Assembly: GCF_003609975.1 (NCBI RefSeq)
Contig: NZ_AP018400.1
Location: forward strand, 1,810,501 to 1,874,500
Direction of reading: 5' to 3'
DNA: 64,000 nucleotides
Source: Streptococcus ruminantium
GTDB lineage: Bacteria > Bacillota > Bacilli > Lactobacillales > Streptococcaceae
A program made the translations under genes and the position numbers. This document shows, piece after piece, positions 59,372 through 64,000 of the stretch. Positions within the stretch are counted from its first letter, which is position 1, and each line of letters opens with the position of its first letter. The notes under the pieces were generated by a model, which saw nothing but the letters and a program-made list of their open reading frames with translations, did not search any database and was not told the origin of the DNA.

Positions 59372-59383
59372 GGTTCCTATTTT

Positions 59384-60115
59384 CTAAGAAGGAACTGGTA
59401 TATTGGATTTTTCATATTCTTTCTGTCGTAAAAAGGGAACCACGAAATTTGAAAATAGTGAGAGACTGATAAACCACCATATCTCTTTGAAAATCAATAA
59501 TAAAACCAGCAAAACAAGCACTAGCATAAATTCTATGATTAGTAATTTCTTTAAGTAACCAAGCAATTGTTTATCTGCAAAATATAGCTTGATCAGCAAA
59601 TCAGCTCTGATAATTCTAAAAAGAATATTTAAAAACGCTAATGCAATTATAATATAGGATAAGCCATTCCTATAAAACAATAGAGGCAAAAATACTGTTG
59701 TATAGCTCAAATAATTGATCAATTTAAAATAGTCACTGGTATCTAGCTTTGAATGGAATTGTTCCACCCGTTGATATTCTTTTAAGAAATCACCATGGTC
59801 TCTGAGAGTTAGAAACAATACGATTTGAATACCACCAATTAGACAACTACCTAGCAGAATAATCTGCTTGTTTATCGTAATCAGGCTAATGTTTAGAGAT
59901 ACTAGTATTAGCACTATCGAATTGACAGAGAGCATACTTCTTATCAAAATATTTTTTATCCTAAATAACGGCAGATTGAATAAAATATAAATCAGTGTTA
60001 AAAGCGAAAGAATGACAGAGAGAACATCGGTGAAAGAGGAAGATTGGTTCAGTATCAGCAGGATGATAAACAAGATTATTGTCGGGCAATATTTGATACT
60101 ATTCATATTTTTCAT
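59384..60115 (-). CDS. Array partner membrane protein of bacteriocin D (putative immunity)
   Basis: A 243-residue polytopic protein from MKNMNSIKYCPTIILFIILL; its ATG overlaps the TGA of precursor D by four bases. About seven hydrophobic helices, with a hydrophilic central loop (RDHGDFLKEYQRVEQFHSKL) and a C-terminus KEYEKSNIPVPS. No catalytic motif. Tight coupling and strong hydrophobicity suit a dedicated immunity protein. Not similar to other partners here. Confidence 0.55.
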   Translation of the reverse strand: MKNMNSIKYCPTIILFIILLILNQSSSFTDVLSVILSLLTLIYILFNLPLFRIKNILIRSMLSVNSIVLILVSLNISLITINKQIILLGSCLIGGIQIVLFLTLRDHGDFLKEYQRVEQFHSKLDTSDYFKLINYLSYTTVFLPLLFYRNGLSYIIIALAFLNILFRIIRADLLIKLYFADKQLLGYLKKLLIIEFMLVLVLLVLLLIFKEIWWFISLSLFSNFVVPFLRQKEYEKSNIPVPS

Positions 60116-60465
60116 CTCACCGTTGCAGATATAAAGCCGTCCCATGGATAGGGATTTCCAGTAATATCACAACCTCTATTTATTGCACCATAACCAATAC
60201 AATAAGCAACTCTAGATATAGCGCCCGCCAAAACACCTGCTGCCGCTCCAACTAGCCAACCTCCCAAGCCTCCAACCTTAATAAAATTGGTTAATTTTTT
60301 TGCTACAACTGCCGTAGCAGCCAATGCTATAAACGTTCCTGGACTCATAGCCAAAGCTGCACAAATAAGCTGACAGTCTTTTCGGGAAAAATATACTCCC
60401 CCATCAAGATACATCATTTCCTCTTCTTCAAGAGCGACATAGTTGTTTGGTAATACAAGTTCCAT
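60112..60465 (-). CDS. Bacteriocin-like precursor D with shared double-glycine leader
   Basis: A 117-residue precursor with the same leader amino acids; its leader DNA differs from the others at two synonymous positions. The 94-residue core begins VYFSRKDCQLICAALAMSPG and has four cysteines (CQLIC, AYCIG, GCDITG), so disulphide bonds are possible, plus Gly-rich hydrophobic blocks (GGLGGWLVGAAAGVLAGA). It ends DGFISATVR. The stop overlaps the start of partner D. Confidence 0.7.
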   Translation of the reverse strand: MELVLPNNYVALEEEEMMYLDGGVYFSRKDCQLICAALAMSPGTFIALAATAVVAKKLTNFIKVGGLGGWLVGAAAGVLAGAISRVAYCIGYGAINRGCDITGNPYPWDGFISATVR

Positions 60466-60565
60466 GAGTTTTCTCCTTTATTTTAGTGTGGTTAGAAAGG
60501 ATTTTCTAACAAGATCGTGACAACTTAGTTTATATCTTCGTAGCTGCCTAGATAGGACAGTCTTG

Positions 60566-60751
60566 CTAAGGTTTATAAAAAATTTTTATTAAAAATAACG
60601 ATCCCAATATTACAATCACTCCACTTAAAAAAAAATGTAATTCCATTCCCCTATATTTTTCAATATAGGGAATGACATACATGCTAAGCAATACAAGTAT
60701 TACTCCAGCAAGAGCTAGGATAATTAATAGTGTATTTGCCATCTTAATCAT
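60566..60751 (-). CDS. Small membrane protein, partner of bacteriocin C (putative immunity)
   Basis: A 61-residue protein with two membrane helices (TLLIILALAGVILVLLSMYV, FFLSGVIVILGSLFLIKIFY) and a charged loop EKYRGMELH. The start overlaps the precursor C stop (ATGA). It is similar in size and layout to the 60-residue partner of core A at 62816, whose core is also homologous to C. That pairing supports a core-specific immunity function. Confidence 0.6.
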   Translation of the reverse strand: MIKMANTLLIILALAGVILVLLSMYVIPYIEKYRGMELHFFLSGVIVILGSLFLIKIFYKP

Positions 60752-61131
60752 ATAATATCACACCATTCATTATTGGGATGTCTATCCCCTGAATCCCAAA
60801 GTTTCGCCAACATTCCACCGACACTCAGGCCTCCAGTTTCTAAGATAAAACCAACAACTATTCCAGATATTCTATTGGCAGCTTGGACGCCCAAAAAATT
60901 TATCAAGGCTCCTTTTAACCGTCTAGTAAATGTTTGTCGACCAACAGCTTTTATCGCAGCTTTAAATAAAGCAAATCCTCCTCCACCACCCATAAAATAT
61001 GCAATTACAGTGTTAACTGCGGAATTGACACCAAAAGCTACAACGCTGTTATGTATAGATAATCCCCCATCAAGGTACATCATTTCCTCTTCTTCAAGAG
61101 CGACATAGTTATTTGGTAATACAAGTTCCAT
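60748..61131 (-). CDS. Bacteriocin-like precursor C with shared double-glycine leader
   Basis: A 127-residue precursor with the shared 23-residue leader. The 104-residue core starts LSIHNSVVAFGVNSAVNTVI, contains GGGGGFALFKAA and ends NNEWCDII. It is clearly homologous to core A (63003-63341), for example NSVVAFG, GGGGG, and NNxWCDI. One Cys only. It is coupled to the 61-residue partner. Confidence 0.7.
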   Translation of the reverse strand: MELVLPNNYVALEEEEMMYLDGGLSIHNSVVAFGVNSAVNTVIAYFMGGGGGFALFKAAIKAVGRQTFTRRLKGALINFLGVQAANRISGIVVGFILETGGLSVGGMLAKLWDSGDRHPNNEWCDII

Positions 61132-61246
61132 GAGTTTTTCTCCTTTATTTTTATGTGGTTAGAAATGATTTTCTGAAAAGGTATAGACAACTGTTTATCA
61201 TTCTCCAGCTCAACAACAGAGCAGCCTTTCTCCACTCTGGTTGGAT
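61132..61246 (-). repeat. Conserved upstream region of precursor C (copy 2)
   Basis: Nearly identical to 56157-56271 before precursor G. Here the palindrome is degenerate (GTTAGAAATGATTTTCTGAA on the plus strand, from 61158). Confidence 0.75.
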
Positions 61247-61275
61247 TTATCTTGCATAGAGTGTTAAAACCTTCA

Positions 61276-61516
61276 TTATTTGAAACTCAACAGTTCCAAT
61301 ATCCAATCAAGATAGGTCTCTTGATTGTAGACAATACGCGCCTCTACTGGCATATCTTTTTGCAATACAATGACCTCTTTTCCTTTCTTCAAGGTCAAAC
61401 TTTCTAGCTCAATAACGACCTTATAAAGACTGATATTGCCATTCTTTGTTTCTCTAGTGACAGTCCCTGAATATACATGTATTCACTTGTCTATCTTAGG
61501 AGTTTTACTAACTTGA
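61276..61516 (-). pseudogene. C-terminal fragment of an HlyD-family bacteriocin export protein
   Basis: The minus-strand frame reads IHVYSGTVTRETKNGNI, then LKKGKEVIVLQKDMPVEARI and VYNQETYLDWILELLSFK. The MPVEARIVYNQETYLDWIL end is typical of membrane-fusion accessory proteins of bacteriocin ABC exporters. A TGA stands just before IHVYSG, and an upstream TGA closes the frame, so only about 80 codons survive. The rest of the gene and its transporter are not in the window. Confidence 0.6.
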
Positions 61517-61536
61517 GTAGTGACTCACAATATCGG

Positions 61537-62481
61537 TTATGATTTAAATATATCAATAAAAAATTGAATTTCAGATATAGCAAGTGATAACGATAATTGT
61601 TGTTGACCATTTAAAGCACTATAGATTCCCTTCTTAACTAATAAAAAGTTTGGCTTATCATCTATGAGTTGACTCAGCATATTCTTGTATCTTATATTCC
61701 AACAACTCCTATATAAATATAGATTTAACTTGATAACGTCTAACATACCATATAACCCCATCTGATACATCCTATCATCTAGACGTTTATCTTCTATCTC
61801 TTCAACTTTTCGGCACTCTTCCTCAGATAAATATTCTTTTATCAAACTAATATAAGATAGGGCAATAAATGGAAGTTCTGATGTTGATTTTAGTTGCCAT
61901 ATTGCTTTGTAATCTTCAACCGAAAAACGACTATTAGTCTTACTTTCCAAGATTGTCAACACCTGGGATTTCAGTAGTAATAATTGTTGATGCTCAACTT
62001 CGTATAGTTTTTGTATAATTGCAATTACCATGGAAAACGGAACTACTGGCAACCACAAGGGATTACGATAAATACTATTAAAGATAAAATAGTAGCCTAT
62101 CAACGATAGGAAATACAACAAATAGTAAATAATAAAGAATGATTGGTAAGATTTATCTCCTTTATATCGGATCCCAATGGAAGGAGTAAATCCTATAATT
62201 TGATTAAAAAAGGCTCTGATATATACACCCGACCCCAATTTAGCAACTACACCAAGATGAAAATAAACGAGTTGTATCTTGCAAAAAATAGCAGAAGCGA
62301 ACAAAAGAGTTGTATGTAAAAGCTGAGAAATAATGTAATATATGGGTGTAACAAAAATAAATGTGATAATCGCTTTAAGAGGGTCACTAGTTAAATTCAT
62401 GTGGATAAATGCTGGAGCAACACAGAAAAAACTAGACACCAAAACCAGTAAAAACATTATCAAAGTCTTATTCTTTTTCAT
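61537..62481 (-). CDS. Array partner membrane protein of core B (putative immunity/accessory)
   Basis: A 314-residue protein with AAGGGGATAATCTATG. N-terminal membrane or signal segment, then paired hydrophobic segments (FVTPIYYIISQLLHTTLLFA, FFIIYYLLYFLSLIGYYFIF) and a soluble helical C-terminal half (from about 170). Layout is like the 292- and 359-residue partners. It lies 100 bases after the leaderless core B. Function unknown. Confidence 0.5.
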   Translation of the reverse strand: MKKNKTLIMFLLVLVSSFFCVAPAFIHMNLTSDPLKAIITFIFVTPIYYIISQLLHTTLLFASAIFCKIQLVYFHLGVVAKLGSGVYIRAFFNQIIGFTPSIGIRYKGDKSYQSFFIIYYLLYFLSLIGYYFIFNSIYRNPLWLPVVPFSMVIAIIQKLYEVEHQQLLLLKSQVLTILESKTNSRFSVEDYKAIWQLKSTSELPFIALSYISLIKEYLSEEECRKVEEIEDKRLDDRMYQMGLYGMLDVIKLNLYLYRSCWNIRYKNMLSQLIDDKPNFLLVKKGIYSALNGQQQLSLSLAISEIQFFIDIFKS

Positions 62482-62579
62482 AGATTATCCCCTTCATACG
62501 ACTCAAAAAATATACAGTGAATGTACCTATTGCTCAACAACTGGGCATTTCAGATACATTCACTTTTTAAAGTTTCACA

Positions 62580-62690
62580 CTAATAGAATAGTCTCATTTG
62601 CCATAATGCTGCACCTGCACCATATGAAGCACCTCCAACCGCAATTGTCAACTTGATAATCGCAGCAATTGAAATTGGTTCTCCCCCATC
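62580..62690 (-). pseudogene. Leaderless bacteriocin core B
   Basis: The frame behind YNFDGG reads EPISIAAIIKLTIAVGG then ASYGAGAALWQMRLFY and stops. The end RLFY matches cores F and G. Only about 33 residues are present, shorter than its relatives, so this may be a deleted core. Upstream of the TTTGATGGGGGAG join is the out-of-frame beginning of another membrane protein. Confidence 0.55.
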
Positions 62691-62761
62691 AAAGTTATAC
62701 TAGTTATGATTAAACACAAAAATACAACTATAATAGCTAGTATTTTAATATTCTTTATCAT
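62691..62761 (-). pseudogene. N-terminal stub of a small membrane protein, fused to core B by a join
   Basis: ATG at 62761, then MIKNIKILAIIVVFLCLIIT, followed at once by the join at TTGATGGGGGA and core B in another frame. It looks like the start of a partner gene cut by recombination. Confidence 0.4.
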
Positions 62762-62815
62762 GTTTGGTAACTATTTTAAGCACGAATGTTGAAATTTGTT
62801 ACTAACTAATGTAAG

Positions 62816-62998
62816 TCACTTCTTTATCAAAAACCATATTAACACTAAAATACCTATCCCTAAAAAAAATGAAATGTTTGATAACAAATCTGACAGACTT
62901 TTATCTTTTACGTTTGGAAATACATACTGCCCTAACAATACTAAGACTATACCAAAAACTAAAAAGAAAAATTTTATATAAAAAGCTTTATTATCCAT
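62816..62998 (-). CDS. Small membrane protein, partner of core A (putative immunity)
   Basis: A 60-residue protein starting MDNKAFYIKFFFLVFGIVLV, 4 bases after core A. Two membrane helices and a charged loop (NVKDKSLSDLL). Paralogous in layout to the 61-residue partner of C. Longer in-frame sequence upstream overlaps the core and is not a plausible start. Confidence 0.55.
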   Translation of the reverse strand: MDNKAFYIKFFFLVFGIVLVLLGQYVFPNVKDKSLSDLLSNISFFLGIGILVLIWFLIKK

Positions 62999-63002
62999 AA
63001 AA

Positions 63003-63341
63003 TTAAATATCACACCATCCATTATTTCTATTTTTATCTCTGCTATCCCACCATCTAGCTGCAAAATCTCCGATACTCCAGCCACCAAATCCCGTTACTA
63101 ATCCAATTATAGTACCAGCCATTCGATTCGCTAACTGAATAGCTATAAATCTTCCTAAATGATGGGCAAAAGTTTGGGTGATTCTTCTTGCACCTAAAGA
63201 ACTAATAAGCCCTTTCAGTACAGCTAACCCACCACCTCCTCCTGTAAGTGCTGCAATTGTTCCATTTATCCCAGCATTAATTCCAAATGCTACCACTGAG
63301 TTAGGAACAGCCAAATTCCATCCCCCATCAAGATACATCAC
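63003..63341 (-). pseudogene. Bacteriocin core A with truncated leader
   Basis: Only MYLDGG of the leader remains before a 105-residue core starting WNLAVPNSVVAFGINAGING, homologous to core C through GGGGGLAVLKG and NNGWCDI. Upstream is unrelated sequence without a ribosome binding site, so the frame probably cannot yield an exportable precursor. The join lies within GATGTATCTTGATGGGGGA. Confidence 0.6.
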
Positions 63342-63375
63342 AACACTCAGGAACTAGTATCTTCTCCACTATTAA

Positions 63376-63564
63376 CTAACTTCTCCTTTTACGAAAGGAA
63401 TAAGTAAGAAAATAAATAACGTATAACAAATCTAATAAAAATAAACAAGAGAATAGTCCAAAAGACCACCACGATTCCACTCTTATAAAAAAATACAAGA
63501 TAGAAATAGGTTGTATTGCAAAAATTAACTTAGAAACCTTTTCAAATTTTTCTTTTGTAAACAT
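63376..63564 (-). CDS. Small membrane protein (putative immunity), intact copy
   Basis: A 62-residue protein starting MFTKEKFEKVSKLIFAIQPI with two hydrophobic segments and a basic end RKRRS. Its paralogue at 54503-54697 has a stop codon. Located before core A, so its cognate core is either A or a lost one. Function inferred from place and size. Confidence 0.5.
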   Translation of the reverse strand: MFTKEKFEKVSKLIFAIQPISILYFFIRVESWWSFGLFSCLFLLDLLYVIYFLTYSFRKRRS

Positions 63565-63647
63565 TTTATTTTTACCTTATTTCTTATCTTAACTATAGTT
63601 AACAAAAAAATCTATTTCTACCCTTTATTGTTTGAAACTGCATTCAT

Positions 63648-64000
63648 TTATAGCATATGGAACAGAAGCATTGACAATATAAGGTAAATGATAAACTGAA
63701 AAAAATAGCTGAGTAGGGCATGAAAGGAGATGCGTCCTACTAGGTTTGTTTGGTCTATATAATTATTATTCTTTAAGAAAGAAATGGCTTCATTGGACGC
63801 GTATGATTCGATAATAAGTGTAAAAATCAAGCAAACCAGAAGCATAATCATATCAATAGTCACCAACAACCTCAAAACCGGATAAGATGTTCCAAACCAT
63901 ATTGAATATAAGGTTACAACCTTCAGTAGCGTTGATAAAAGATAGGTATAAACAGATACAACTGTTTGTACTTTTAACACCCTATTCCTATCTTTAAAAT
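63648..64000 (-). CDS. Partial HExxH metalloprotease-like protein (runs off the window)
   Basis: The C-terminal 117 codons of a gene almost identical to that at 58473-59129: VVSVYTYLLSTLLKVVTLYS through IESYASNEAISFLK to LLFHML. The HELYH part lies beyond the right edge. DNA from 63665 to 64000 matches 58490-58825 with hardly any difference, implying recent duplication. Confidence 0.75.
   Translation of the reverse strand, partial: FKDRNRVLKVQTVVSVYTYLLSTLLKVVTLYSIWFGTSYPVLRLLVTIDMIMLLVCLIFTLIIESYASNEAISFLKNNNYIDQTNLVGRISFHALLSYFFQFIIYLILSMLLFHML

Noticed and set aside
60773..61108. Plus-strand 111-codon frame opposite precursor C
   Set aside because: Antisense to a precursor with clear leader and coupling; no start signals.
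62998..63088. N-terminal extension of the 60-residue partner protein (90 codons total)
   Set aside because: The extra 30 codons overlap core A in another frame; the ATG at 62998 fits the spacing seen in the other cassettes.

Overview
The window looks like the chromosome of a low-GC Gram-positive streptococcus, most likely Streptococcus suis or a close relative. The protein sequences carry streptococcal hallmarks: Gram-positive PolC, bifunctional GshAB, a CtsR-ClpC operon, LPXTG surface proteins and an SsnA-type wall-anchored DNase. Identification is by recognition of protein families only; no database search was possible.

Layout. 1-740: decayed C-terminal part of a lanthionine synthetase (LanKC-like), frameshifted. 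1194-9549: rpsO, a uracil permease with a PyrR-type leader, rsuA/GNAT, an MFS transporter, def, a fossil RNPP-like regulator with an intact small signalling-peptide ORF, a GlsB-like protein, pepS and a nitroreductase with a twin-palindrome promoter. 9741-9912: a small element with terminal inverted repeats. 9947-14338: polC. 14472-16000: remnants of a bacteriocin/thioredoxin locus. 16078-20433: dihydroxyacetone utilisation (dhaQ-dhaS divergent from dhaKLM-glpF), with a DhaS operator and a cre-like site between them. 20604-25580: proS, rseP, cdsA, uppS; then an IS605-like relic, yajC and purA.

28377-41388: gshAB, ssnA, hslO-dusB, a NadR-like N-terminal domain, ctsR-clpC, a thioredoxin-like gene and a GNAT-like gene. 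41544-49494: tsf-rpsB, tRNA-Cys, rpmG-secE-nusG (rpmG and secE are short genes), pbp2a, a flavin ferredoxin reductase and an RluA-family pseudouridine synthase. 49905-54299: a 1464-residue LPSTG surface protein with eleven Cna-B repeats.

54500-64000 (minus strand, running past the right edge) is the most unusual region: a tandem array of bacteriocin-like cassettes. Four intact precursors share an identical 23-residue double-glycine leader but have unrelated hydrophobic cores of 80-104 residues. Each is followed, often with overlapping stop and start codons, by a different membrane protein (putative immunity or accessory), including two HExxH metalloprotease-like proteins. Three more cores have lost all or most of the leader, and all three junctions fall at the same 11-bp sequence encoding the leader's LDGG site. 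A >330-bp near-identical duplication and an HlyD-family fragment show active rearrangement. No intact transporter is visible, so export would depend on genes outside the window.
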